Assembly (NCBI GenBank): GCA_036936605.1
Contig: JAUPFV010000002.1
Span: 315,596,893 to 315,660,892 of the forward strand
Reading direction: 5' to 3'
DNA length: 64,000 nucleotides
DNA from: Limnanthes douglasii subsp. nivea
Lineage: Eukaryota > Streptophyta > Magnoliopsida > Brassicales > Limnanthaceae
Within the stretch, counting starts at the first letter, position 1. Every line of letters begins with the position of its first letter. The notes below the pieces were generated by a model that saw only the letters and a program-made list of their open reading frames with translations, was not told where the DNA came from and did no database searches. Made by a program: the position numbers and the translations under genes. Of this stretch, positions 10,548 to 22,910 are shown one piece after another.

Positions 10548-13500
10548 CTATCTGTAGTCTCAATTGGAATGTTCGTGGATTGGGCAACAAAGAAACTAAA
10601 CAAAGACTCAAAATTATTAAAAGGTCTGAGAAAAGTGTATTTATGGCTCTTCAAGATCCTATGGTCGACAACTCTAAGATTATTTCTATTGCTAAGAAGT
10701 TGGGGTTTCAGGGTTTTGTTAGCAATATCAGCAACAAAGTGTGGGTTTTCTAGAAAGAAGAGTTTGTGGTGGAAATCATTGCTAATGATGATCAGTTTAT
10801 TCACTAGAGTGTTAAGCACAACAGTCTTAATAAGGATTTTAGAGATTCTATTGTATATGTGAAATGCAATCGAACTTTAAGACAAAGCTTATGGGATAAT
10901 CTTAGAACTATAGATGATGGCAGCATGGAATGGATTATTTTGGGTGATTTTAATACAATTTATTCTACTGATGAGCAACTTAACTGTTCTACAACTTGTC
11001 TAAAAAGAACTGATGAGTTCAACTACTTTATTTCAGATTGTAATCTTAATGACGCTGACTTTTTGGGTACTAAATTTATATGGACTAGTGGAAGGAATTG
11101 GAGAAGGCTGGATGGGCTTTTATTCAATAATTCTTGGTTAAACTATTTTGAATAAACTAGGGTGACTCATTTAGCAAAGACTTGCTCGAATCACTTGTCT
11201 CTCATTGTTAAAATCTCCAACACTCTTAATAGGTGCAAATCTTCTTTCAAATTTATGAATATGTGGACATTTCATGAATATTTTAACATGTTAGTTGAAG
11301 ATAGTTTATCTAAAGACATTAATGGTAATGTTATTCAAGCTTGGAACAAACCTATGTGAATATTTTTGACTCAATTAAGTAGATAGAGGAAGAGTTGGCT
11401 TATATGGAAATCAATTATCAACAAACTAACTCTACTAAAGATAAGAATATTTTGGATGCTTCCAAAGAACATCATCTTAAGTTACTTGAAATAGATGAGA
11501 TGTTTTGGGAACAAAAATCCCTATCTAATTGGGCCAAAAAATGGTGAAAGAAATACATATTTCTTTCACAATTTGGTCAAGAAAAGGGTCAAAATGAAAA
11601 GATCTACAGAATATGGAATAAGACAGGGTGGATTGAAGACCAGATGGCCATTAGGGAGTCTACAGTTGATTATTTCAATAAGCTATTAGCTGACAGTTCT
11701 ACTCCTTGGAATTCAAATATTATTTAAGATCATATCCCTAAAATTCTAGATAAGGAGATGAATGATACTTTCCTAAAAATTACTAATGAATAAGAAATTC
11801 TGAACATCATATCTAATCTTAATCCTAATGCTACTCTCGGATCTGATGGTTTTAATGGCAAATTTTTTAAAGCATCCTGGAATACAATGTCTAGAGATTT
11901 ATGTGAAGCTATTGGAGGGGTTTTCAGAGATCAACCTATTCCTAATGGTGTCTTCGCTAATGCTGTGTGTCTTATCCCTAAGGTCAAAGTTGCTAACTCG
12001 TGGAAATATTTTACGCCGATTAGTCTTACGACTATGTTCAATAGGATAAAATCTAAGGTTATTAATAACATAAATAATGTTATTCTTCATCTGCTACTAT
12101 CTGAGGAACAAAATGAATTTTTAAAAGGCAGAAACATTCGTGAGAATGTAATGATAGCTCAAGAACTCTCATATGATTTGAATCTTAAATTTAGAGGAAG
12201 CAATATCATTATGAAGTTGGATATGACCAAGGCCTTCGATAAGCTTGATCATACTTTTTTATTAAGTATTCTTGATGGTTTTAGGTTTGGGCATGGTTTT
12301 ATTCACCTAATCGAAAGGTGTATCACTAACAGCTATTTTTCTATTATAATCAATGGGGAGGCTAAAGGTTATTTTACGTCCAACAAAGGTCTGAGACAGG
12401 GAGACCATTTATCTCCCAGTATCTTCATATTAGCTGAAGAGAATCTGGTTAGAGGTCTAAAGAAGTTAGCTATGGATTTCCCTAAAACTATCTACAAGAA
12501 TGGGAGAAGTATGAAGATACCTTTCCTGGAATATGGAGATGACCTGCTTATCTTCTGCAACGGGTCTTCTAATTCCATTTCCCTGATTAGTAGTTTCCTG
12601 GCTCACTACGAAGAAAAATCTGGTCAATTAGTTAATAAAGAAAATTCTCAACTAATTGTATCAAATAAGATGTCTTCTACCATAATTTCTTCCCTGGAGT
12701 AGTTAACTGGCTTCAAGCATAGCCACTTTCCCTTCAAGTACTAGGGGATAACAATCAAAAGAAGAAATAAAGTTAGCTATATTGATGATTTGGTTTTCAA
12801 AATCAACCAAAAAATTATGAATGGGAAAAGTCTGTTTTGTCAGTTGGAGGTAGGTTGGTCTTACTTCAATCTGTTCTTTCTACTTACCCTATATACACTT
12901 TGCAGAAATCTGTTATCCCTAAAACTGCTATGCAAAGAATTGAGAGATTATATAGTAATTTCTTATGGGGATCTAAAGATTCTCAAAAGGCAGTAATTTG
13001 GTCTAAATGGAGCAAGGTTTCTGAACTTGAGGAGTTTAAAGGATCTTCAAGAGGTATTCTCTTATAAAATTTGGTGGAATTTCAGGAAGCAAATCTCTCT
13101 TTGGTCTAAATTTTTATACTCCATTTACTGTAACGGAAAGTACCCTTTGACTATTTCAAAGGGTGCTAAATGTTCTACAATCCGGCATAGGCTGCTGAAA
13201 GTCAGGGATATGGCTGATAAGTTTATTCTTTGGCATCTGGGTGAATGGTTTATGGACTTCTAGATTGATAGGTGGTGTTCCTCTCAACATTTTGTTACGT
13301 TTGAAGATGGTGAAGACATGTCAGGGTTTTGGTACAACTTGGTCATGGATTTTTGAGAAGATAGTAGTCAGAATTCTGAAGTGAGGAATGCTGGATTATC
13401 TGATATCAACTATACTAATATTAATAAAGTCTCTCTTTCCAATCAGGAAGACTTTCCTACCTCAACTCTTTCTCTAAATGGTCAATTCAGTACGAAACAA

Positions 13501-14470
13501 ACTTGGGATGAAATCAGAAATAAAGACAACAATACTAATCTATTTGGTAAAAACTAGAATGCTATCTCTCTTTTGAAATACTCCTTTTTCTTATGGAGAA
13601 CTCTGAATGGATGGTTGTCCATTGATTATTCCTGCAAAAAAGGAAAATTCTATTAGCTTCAAAGTGTAAAAAATGTGACTCAATTGAGATTATTAGGCAC
13701 ACTTTTGTTGAATGTCAGTCTGCTTGGGATGTTTGGGTATTTTTTGTTGGCTTCTTCAATATTCGAATCAACCAAGCTATGTCTTTTCCACATATGGTAA
13801 GAACTTGGTTTTGGAGTTCTAAGAATAATGTTCATATTTGTATACGATCATTCCTCCTATGATTACTTGGGTATTATGGAACTCGAGGAATACGAAAAAA
13901 CATGCTAATCAGATCATTGGATCTAAGAATATGATTGATCCCGTTTTGTTCATTCTCGAGGGTTTGGATAGATCTTTTCTACTTAAAAGGAAACATTAGA
14001 GTAAATTTAGTTCGATTTGTCCTTTACTGGGGTGCTTAAACCATCTTCAAAAACTCAGAATGGCTATGTTCCTTCGATGGATTAATCCTAAATCAAATAG
14101 ATAGAAGCTCAATAATGATGGAGCTTGTAGTCTATTAAATGAAGGTAGTAGAGGGGGCATTGTCAGAGACAACAGTAGGCTCACTTTTTTTGGCTATGAC
14201 AGATTGTATGGTAAGAGTACCCCGATTGTAGCAGAATGCAGGGCTCTATTAGATGGGTTGATCTTATGTTATGAGAAGGGCATTTCAAACTTCGACATAG
14301 AAGTTGATTCATCTCTATTAATTGACATGATTTCGAGAGGTAGAACCTCGTGGTTTCTAGTTCCAATTATGTCATGTTGCAGGAAGCTCATCTATAGTCA
14401 TATGAATTTGATTCATAAAGCAGAATGAAGCTGCTAACTGGGTTGCCAAAGAGACTTTAAAATCCACTTC
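10544..14470 (+). pseudogene. LINE-1 ORF2 pseudogene (endonuclease, reverse transcriptase, RNase H)
   Basis: Domains in order: APE-type endonuclease from MTICSLNWNVRGLGNKE (10,544), with two in-frame stops and the GDFNTI motif near 10,945; a linker with frameshifts (FMNMWTFHEYF; NTYFFHNLVKKR) at 11,160-11,700; reverse transcriptase 11,887-12,702, open for 271 codons, with KLDMTKAFDKLDH, GLRQGDHLSPSIF and a YGDD catalytic box where YADD or FADD is usual; the thumb region SVGGRLVLLQSVLST (from 12,837) and FLWG; zf-RVT remains (about 13,560-13,800); and an RNase H with KLNNDGA, AECRALLDGL and EVDSSLLIDMI (about 14,107-14,370). It would have performed target-primed reverse transcription. Confidence 0.9.
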
Positions 14471-15000
14471 TGAAATGGATTTTAACAGAAATCAAGCTCC
14501 AAATACTCTTACGACTATCACATTTTTGAAGAGCTTGGGAATCGTTTACATAATAAGAGAGTGGGTTTCAAAACTCTGAAGATCGTACCTGAGTAATTTG
14601 ATCTCGAATTGAAGCTCGAAGAAGGGTTTGATTCAGTTATTTGCTGGTTTCATCAGATCAGGGTTTGTTCGAAAAGAGTTAGGTTCGTTTAGCTGTGGTT
14701 CTTTAAGGTCCAAGGAATTTTGCATGAAAGATGAAGAGGTTTTATGAAATATTCTCGATTTTATGTGCTTCAAAGATTTCTGGTGTTTTCAAATGAGGTT
14801 AGTTGCTCGTGAGAAGATGGTGGTGAAGAGGGGTTTTGATTGAAGAAGTAAGTTAGTTTTCTGATTGAGAACTTAAGGTTAATGCGTTATAGGCAGATCG
14901 GATCGGATTTTTCAATCCATCTTGGTCCTTGTTTATGTAAAAAGCCTTTGAACCCTTTTAATTTTATCAATAAAGAGCTGTTTTAGGGAAGAAAAAAAAG

Positions 15001-16189
15001 GTGAAGCTATTTCCCCCATAAAATTTATTATTTCCTCCATCATTCATAAAAAACTTCATCTTGTTATTTTCTCCATAAAGGAAAATCCTAATTTATCCTT
15101 GATTTAATTTTACACCAAAAAACCCAAATTTCTCCAGTAACCATCCACCTTCACCTCTTCTCTTCTAACCCTAAAAAACCCTAGACACCAAACAATTTTG
15201 AAGCAATTTCTGGAGTTCCAAAGATAAAAATCTATCGTTAACCTTATTTTTATTTTAAATATATGGGTTGGCATATCGAATAAAATATTTTCTTAAATCT
15301 ATGATTTTTTTTACATAATGAGTTACATGAACTCTATATGCAGAAAAAAAACTCGTTTATCGTTTAATCGAGTTCCTGCATATCGAGTTACTAGTTTAAT
15401 CGTTTTTTAATATCGATTTTTGGTTTAATTGATCCTTTCATGTATATTGAGTTCAAAATATAGATTTTTGTGGTTTGATTAGTGTCTGCTGATTGGGTTC
15501 TTTTTTCAAAATATTATATGTGATTCCGAGTTCCTAAGTGAAATCACATACTTTTTAAAAAAAGGCAATCGGAGTGGTTGTCTCGGAACTACATGTTTTC
15601 TTTTTAAAAAACATGTAATTCTTTGACTAATCTTAAAAATAATTGAGTTTTTTTTGTTTTTTAGGGCCTAATTTTATAAGATAATTCATATACGTTGGCT
15701 GTGATTTATTTTAATGATGTGTTTGTTGTAATAAGAGTTTGATAGTGGATAGTGGCATAAAATTATAAATTAGAAAATAAATAAAGGACAAGAAAGTAAA
15801 AACAAATATTTTGTTAAAAAAATGAAATTTGAAAAGAAAGCAATAATAATAATAAATCTCATGGATCTTCACCCAAACAAAAAATTAGACACCAAAACAT
15901 TTGTAAAATACGCTTCCATGGTAAATCTGTTGCAAGCCACTTACCTTTATTCTGTATGAATACATTGCACGTTGAAAAACGATTATTAACCGTTAATAAT
16001 ATTATATTAATAATAATTCACATATTTTCATTTGGCTGTAAAATAATAATTTCTCCTACTGTAATCATCGATGGTGTGTATACCTACTAATATTTTGCAT
16101 TGACTTTTATAAACCTAGATAATTTATTTTAATTTTAAACTAAACATTTATCAGTTTAAATTATTTATAGACTGTCACCAAAATATTGG
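15001..16189. other. Non-coding stretch after LINE-1
   Basis: No gene is supported. The first 240 bp look like a plant 5' leader: pyrimidine-rich, with AACCCTAAAAAACCCTAG near 15,168. This is followed by very AT-rich DNA. It may be genomic sequence carried along by LINE-1 (see findings) or simply host intergenic DNA. Confidence 0.4.
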
Positions 16190-18199
16190 TAAAAGTACAT
16201 ATAACCATTTGGTAATATATAATTATTTATAGATGGCCACGTTCTAGCCTAAAAGTATTTTTAACTATGTTTTTCATTTTATTTTTTAAAATATATCATA
16301 TTTATTATACCACGTTATATTGTTTTCTCCGAAAAAAGATCTGAAAATATTATTACTTTTATGATACTTTTGTGCTTTTAACATAAAAAAACTAGTTCAA
16401 TGAAATGTATATATTTTTTAAAAATAAACATAAAATTAGAGTGTACTCCGGCTATGAAAATACGTGTAGTTGGAGTGTGAAATTAGTCTACAAGATAAAT
16501 TATGTTTCACTTGGGGTAAATAAAAAATAATTATGCTCTCATTGCCTAATCAAATTTCTTCGAATTATAGATTTACGTGTAATTTAATTGCAGAAAAACT
16601 AATTATTGTTTTGTTGTAAATATGTGCAATTGTGTTACGAAAATGAGAAAAAAAATATTTATGAAAATAAAATTTTGATTTACTATATAAATTTGATTTT
16701 GTAAAAATAGAATACAAATATATTATCCAAAAATAAATATTAACCGAATGAAACAACTAACGTCTAAAACCTACGACAATATACATATTTTATGTTGATT
16801 TTTTTTAAATAGACTATATTGTAAATGTGAAAATAGGTGTAATTGAAATGCACAATTTATTTATTTATATCTTTTGTAAATAATGCAAAATTGTTATTCA
16901 AAATTAATCCTTCGCTATTTAGTTTGGTTGTTTCTAGGAGAATTTGAAGCTACCATTATAATAGTTGGATGATTTGTTTTAAACAAGAAAAATAAAAAAT
17001 CTCAATATTCTACTTTGCATGATATGATCTATACAAATAAAACATATTTAGTTGATAATTTGGTATTATGAAGCTAAAACTATGATAGCTGGATGATTTG
17101 TTATAAACATAAAAATTAGAAAATAAATATTGAGGGAAAATAAAATCATATCATTGAAAACCTCTCATTTTATGATTTCTTTCAAGTTTAGGTAAAATCT
17201 AGATGGCATTAAATTTTGGTGACTTAATACAAATACGAATAATTTCTTCTTTTGAATGTATGAGATTAACCACCACAATATTATTATTTTTGTGTTTATA
17301 AAATTTTGCTTAATTATATTTTTATTAACCGTATTCTGATCCTTTCCCTATATCTTTCAAATCCTCTATGTATTTATCAAATATCATACACTCAAAACAT
17401 CAACATAGAATTTTACAAAATATAGATTTATTACAATAATTTTCAATTTCAAATACAAATTCATTACACAATTTTTTTAAAACCAAAAATGTACTTTTAC
17501 AACTCCTTTATCTAGAAAGTGAAATTAAATACATAAATTATAATTAATAAAAAACATATATGCCAAATCTTAATAATTAATTAAATGAATAAACTTGAAC
17601 ACATTCAAGGTAATAGTATTTTATATATTAATTTCTATCAAAATACATTGAAATAAATCACAACAATCTGCCAAACAGCTTTTTGAGATCCTAACCATTT
17701 TGAATATTTCGTGACACATATTATGGTTATAAGAATATCGAAGCTAGAAATTAATATGTTTAATAATAAATAATTAAAACTAATAATAATAAATAAATAG
17801 TAATAACATAATAAAGAAATATAAAATATAAATAACGTGAGTGTATTATATTTGTGGAGTTTAATCGATGAAAGATACTTTAAATTTAGGGTCAAGCTAT
17901 ATATACCCAAAAGTGGTTTAAGTATACCCAATATTGAGTTTACCCAAAGGTGGTATAAGTTTACCCAAATTTTGACAAAAATACCCTTTTCTAGGTATAT
18001 AAGGTTTTTTTTTACTAATCTTATCCACCTCATTTTTTCTCTTACACTTTCTAACTTCTCTCTAAAACCTTCAAGTTCTCTCTAATTTATCCGGCAAACT
18101 AAAATCCGGCGAACTAAAATATGGAAACTTAGTCTTAGTATCAAAATTTAGGGTTATGATTGAATTAGGTAAAAAAATCAAAATTTTAGGGTGTTTGGA

Positions 18200-18236
18200 G
18201 GCCATTTTCCGGTCGAAATTCGACCGGAAAATGGCC
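18200..18236. repeat. Perfect 18-bp inverted repeat
   Basis: GGCCATTTTCCGGTCGAA, one base, then its exact reverse complement. It is GC-rich inside AT-rich DNA. It may be the core of a foldback element or a transcript hairpin. Confidence 0.9.
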
Positions 18237-18273
18237 ATTTGCGAAGGCTGAGCGTACCATAGGTACAGAGGGT

Positions 18274-18337
18274 CTGTACCGATGGTACAGAGCGTATCAT
18301 ACCATAATCCACGATACGCTCTATACCATCGGTACAG
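18274..18337. repeat. 25-bp inverted repeat with 14-base loop
   Basis: The left arm (18,274-18,298, from CTGTACCGATGGTACAG) and right arm (18,313-18,337) pair over 25 bp with one mismatch. The arms contain smaller GTACC/GGTAC palindromes, and GGTACAG-type words recur out to 18,375. It lies 37 bp from the previous hairpin. Confidence 0.85.
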
Positions 18338-19010
18338 AGGGGGTGTACCGGTCGGTACAGGGGGTCTGTACCGAAGCTTTGAAAATACTCATACTTCATT
18401 TTTAATGCCTCATAATGTTTCCATATTTTATTTTCATTAAGAAGCATAGATATTTGAAATTGTTAATTTATTATGAAAGTCGATTTTTGTGGCAAAATTA
18501 CGGACACAAGTCACCATTAATTTTGGTTTTGATTGATGTCAAGTTTTAATTCAGGAATTGATTTTGTCATTGCTGCTAAAAACGTCCACTCTTCTCTAGG
18601 TATTAAATTTAAAATTTGATGGTCATATATTGTTTCTAAAGTTTGAAGAGCCATAAAATCTTAACCATCCTGCAATCATGCAAATTATTTTTTTTACAAA
18701 TCAAAATATTTATTCTCTAAAATTTTTGTTTGTTCTTTGTTTGCAATGGACGATATAGTCTTCATCTTACTTCATGACATTGGAGTCGTTGAAATCATTA
18801 CAAAAATTCATATGTAACATCCTACAGATTTTTATACTTCACGGGGTTAGAGTATTGAACTTGGTTAGAGTGTTTCCTAGAAATTTTATTGAAAATAAAT
18901 CACTTCTTTATATCTTGTTCCTTAAATATTATCATAGTGTTGTTGAATTGCTCCATATGATGCTCCATATCCTATGAATGGTGATTTGTGGGATCCTGTC
19001 ATTTGTGTAC

Positions 19011-19775
19011 TCTCCACACTCTGTAACTTGTTTAATAAAATATTATTACTACATTGGTCGACTAGTTAATCCAATTACACTAATATATCAAACATTATGT
19101 GTCATAAAGAAACTTGATGTTTTCTAATATATTCACTTGCCTTGTAACATTATCCAATTTTCCAAACAAAACAAGTATATTGGATAAATATGTACTACTA
19201 AAATTAAAAAATTCTCAACAAATGAGTTATACATGTATATTATTATCACAAACACTATGAAATCTTATGTTTGAATATACATGTAAAATGGGACATCTAA
19301 AAAATCAAAACAACCAAGCAAGTTTTTTTAATAAATTATTAAACAATTAAAAGCATACAATGTCATGAGGGTAAAATTTCAGTATTCTAACCATTTATTT
19401 TTGTTTGTATAATATGATTTTATAAATAATAAACTTTGTTTTGATTGGTCTTTTATCTTAAATGTTTGGATATGGTTTTGTTTTAGTTAGGTTTTTGACA
19501 ATATGTGTGTATCCATAAGACTGAATTCTAATTCTACTATTGTAGAGCTTGATAAATATTTCATAGAGAGCTTTGATCATTGACTAGAAGAATATGTGTG
19601 TAACACTTTTATTCTTTTCATTTATTTAAATGATGATATTCTCATTTTAATTATCTTTGCACATGCTACTATAGATATTCACACAATGGACCATCATATA
19701 TCCATATCGGCCAGCAGTATAAAAGACGTGAAAGCGGTCTATAGTTTTTTATTATTTGGTATATGTTAGGTGTAT
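19011..19775. other. AT-rich non-coding stretch
   Basis: No frame or repeat is recognised, only AT-rich intergenic-type DNA leading into Copia-2. Confidence 0.5.
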
Positions 19776-22700
19776 GATAAAAGTAAATCATCAACAAATG
19801 TAATGCCGAAGGACTACATAGGATAAATATGGATCCACCAAAGATATTTGTAGGTGGAAACTATTGGATTATTTTAATATAGAGTTATCACCACGATCTA
19901 TGTACAAAAATATTTACTTAAAGAAAGATTCAAGGGGCTTCCAATTGGTTCAAAAAGTAATATGTTGTGAATGCATAAAGAAATGGCATATTAATAGTTA
20001 TTTTCTATAGAAAAGAAAGGGCAAAAACTATTGCAAGACCAAAACCCAGGAGACATCCATGATGTTTAATGATTGTGAGTACGTTGATGTGTTACTGATT
20101 TCTTATTCTTGCAGGTAAAATGATAAGTTGATGCTTAAATTGGATGAAGTAATTCCACATGAATTTCAATAAACATTGGTTTGAAGATATGAGAATTCTT
20201 GATGTTGGAAAGCTCATCATTGACAATGACAAATCATGTGAAGTCAAAAGGATTAGAACTGTTCGGCTCAAGTTGTCTACATAACTTGAGAGAATGATTA
20301 AAAACAAAAGCTATATACAAAACGTTAAACATAACCTTCTTTATATTAGGATGTTAGATGATGAAATGTTTACATATAGGGGTTGAGATGGTAGACTTAG
20401 GATCTTTCGAGGCTCCCTTGTTGTTACAAAAGATTATACAAGTAAGGATGTGTTAGCTCTTAAAGGATCTGTAGTGGTAGTTGTTGTGTCTAGTATGTTG
20501 AAGGATTCTACCATATCACCGCATGATCTTCTAGGGAATTTAAGACTGAACTAAGCAAACAAGGGTTGTTAGATGGTACAGAAGTTCAAAATCTGTTTTT
20601 TTATAAGCAGTGTATTGGGTAAGAGTAAGAGGGTCAAGTTCTAGTCAAATAATCATAAAACCAATAGACTAATTAATTATGTTCATTCAGATCTTTAGGA
20701 TTCGACACGAGCTTCCCCAACAAAAATAGCTTTCTAAAAGATTGAAGAAAATCTTGATGGAAAGATTTAGGTGTATACTTCATACAATTAGAATGGGCCA
20801 AACATTTTAGGGAGAAAACGTTATAATAGCTAAATATATCATCAATATGATTCCATATACGGTGCTTAAGTTTATTTTTCCTTAAGATCCTGGACTATAT
20901 AGAGACCTAAGCTGGAATAACTGATACCATTTGGTTGTACTGCCTACACACATGTGAAGTAAGAAAAGCTTTGGACAAAACTACTAAAATGTTTGTTCAT
21001 CAGCTATCTGAAAGAATTAAATGGGTATAAATTGTGGTGCGTTAAACCTAGACATCAAAAAGTTGTGGTAAGTAGGAACGTAGTTTTTAATGAATAAAAC
21101 ATATCATTAAAGAGGGCAGTAGCGACTTAACCTAATATTTTCGAGAAGAGATATGAAATTAATAATGTGTATGATCTAGAGAGTGAAGTTGTCGATGCTC
21201 TGGCCAAAAACGATTTTGGAAACGGTATAATTTCACCTCGTATAGAGGAAGTTCAATTATTCTAAGTGTCTAATAAAGGACGAGAGTCCGGTTTTCCAGG
21301 GCTTTAGTGTGAGTCAAAGAGATAGCAACATGATCTTGACAATTATCAATTGGTGATGTATATATCACAAAGACTAAAAAATAACCTAAGAGGTATGGTT
21401 TTATCGATGTAATTGGTTATGTTTTATCTATTGAAATGTTTTGAGACGTTCTGGAACATGAAAGCTATCACGATGTTATCAAGATATGTGTCTTACGATC
21501 ATAAAAGAAGAGAAAAAATCTCTCAAGAAGATGAACAACTGGATTTTTGCTAAGTAAGTTAAGGGTCACAATCTTCTTAAGTGTAAATGAATATTCAAGA
21601 GGAATCCATGTATTAATGGTGTTGAGTTGGCTAGATACAACACTAGACTAGTGGTTAAGGGCCTTACAGAAAAAAATGTTGATTTAAATGAGATTTTTTT
21701 AGCGGTTGTGAAACAATCTTCATAAGGTTATGTTGTCAATTATTGCAAGATCTGATTTTAAGTTTAATAAAATAGATTTTAATGTTGTCTTTTTGCATGG
21801 TGAATCAAAAGATAAAATTTACATGTATCAACTAAAAAGTTTTGAAGAAAGGAAAGAAGATTATGTGTATTTGTTTTAGAGACCTCTCTATGGATTTAAA
21901 TAGTAGTCGAGGTAGTGAAGTAGAATATATACTACTTTTATGAGATCCATTTGGTAAGTGTATCTCTATAAGAATATATATAAACGATCATAAGGAATTT
22001 TTTTAATGTCTGAAGTCAAAGTGGTTAGACATTATATTGGTACCCAATTTAAACTTAGTGGCACTCAAGCATCAACCAAAGAAGTATATATTTGAGATAC
22101 TTTATGCTAATGGTGTTTGTATTATTATGTATGTTATGATTTTTATGAGATATGATCTTGACTTATTGTAAGTGTTATGAGAAAATTCATGTCAAATATG
22201 AAAAATCCAAATTAGCATGAATTCAAGCGGCTTGTGAGATACATAAAGGATTTGGAATCTATGGAGTTGTGTTACAATCACAAGGAAACAATGATATAAT
22301 GCTCATACGGTATGTAAACTCTAACCGTGCAGGCTAGTTTAACACAAGAAGTCTACTATCATTTATCTGTATATTATGCTTAGAGGAGTGTTGGTGGGAA
22401 GTCTTGTATAGATATTCTACATAATCTAAAGGTATGGCTTCTACGGAAGCCATGAAATAAGCTATTTTGTTAAAGTTATTTTTGAGCGAACTCATTAGTG
22501 CGGTGCAAGACATAATTATGTTATATAATAACACTAGTGCTCCTCATTATAATAAATAATCTGAAGTTCCAGCACCAAACTAAACAAGTTGATATTAAGT
22601 TTCACTTCATTCGACACGTGATGTAGAGAGAGAAAGTAAAGGTAGCTAAAATTACTAGCAAATAAAATCCTTCGAATGCTATGAACAACGCATTACCATT

Positions 22701-22910
22701 TTGAAGCTCATGAACTGCTTCAAACTTGTGAAAATCTGGGATGTAGGTGAGTTGGTCTCATTTGGTGCAACAGATGGTGGAGTTTCTATAAGCCTATGTG
22801 AAGATTTAGGTGTAAGCTAGGAGTAACTCGTCAACAGATGTACTACAGAAGGACTATATTGGATACAGATGGATCACCCTAAGACATGTATATGTAAGAA
22901 CTGTTGGATT
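19776..22910 (+). mobile_element. Copia-2, degenerate Ty1/copia element
   Basis: A second copy of the Copia-1 family, separating unit P from unit A. Readable blocks: zinc knuckle CCECIKKWHI (about 19,968), post-protease KHWFEDMRILDVGKLI, GAG-pre-integrase (SPHDLLGNL... KQGLLDGTEVQ), integrase traces, RT start (KGHNLLKCK.IFKRNPC; ARYNTRLVVKGLTEKNVDLNEIF, about 21,560-21,715), the PLYG region, and the RNase H tail with NPSNAMNNALPF near 22,670. The 3' end reaches an LTR-like TGTTGGATTCTC at about 22,893. A second piece of the same tail and LTR start (19,776-19,880) lies before gag, an unusual order. No 5' LTR is recognisable. Confidence 0.85.

Larger units (their letters stand above)
8999..15000 (+). 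mobile_element. LINE-1, near full-length L1-type LINE
   Basis: A 6-kb element with ORF1 (nucleic-acid-binding type) and ORF2 (endonuclease, reverse transcriptase, zf-RVT, RNase H). A 3' UTR of about 500 bp ends in an AATAAAG-like signal and a short A-rich tail at 14,985-15,000. No target duplication directly flanks this tail. A 16-bp repeat, AAATTAGACACCAAAA, lies at 8,983-8,998 and again at 15,882-15,897 (see findings). Stops and frameshifts show it is dead, but the reverse transcriptase core is intact over 271 codons. Confidence 0.9.
16190..19010 (+). repeat. Unit P: older partial copy of the segmental repeat
   Basis: 16,190-17,830 aligns by eye with 22,960-24,400: ACGTGTAATTTAATTGCAG, then TTATTGTTTTGTTG, and later TCTATCAAAATACA-TGAAA. 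18,600-19,010 aligns with 25,500-25,995 and 50,860-51,345: GAGTATTGAACTTGGTTAGA and GGTGATTTGTGGGATCCTGTC. Between these parts, 17,840-18,450 is unique and contains two strong hairpins. There is no gene. The sequence is very AT-rich. Confidence 0.7.

Noticed and set aside
10418..10819. 133-codon minus-strand frame
   Set aside because: Antisense shadow of LINE-1 ORF1 end and endonuclease.
17638..18033. 131-codon minus-strand frame in unit P
   Set aside because: Leu/Ile/Tyr-rich translation of AT-rich DNA; the matching unit A sequence is not open.
18178..18447. 89-codon minus-strand frame over the hairpins
   Set aside because: Created by palindromic repeats; no start context or homology.
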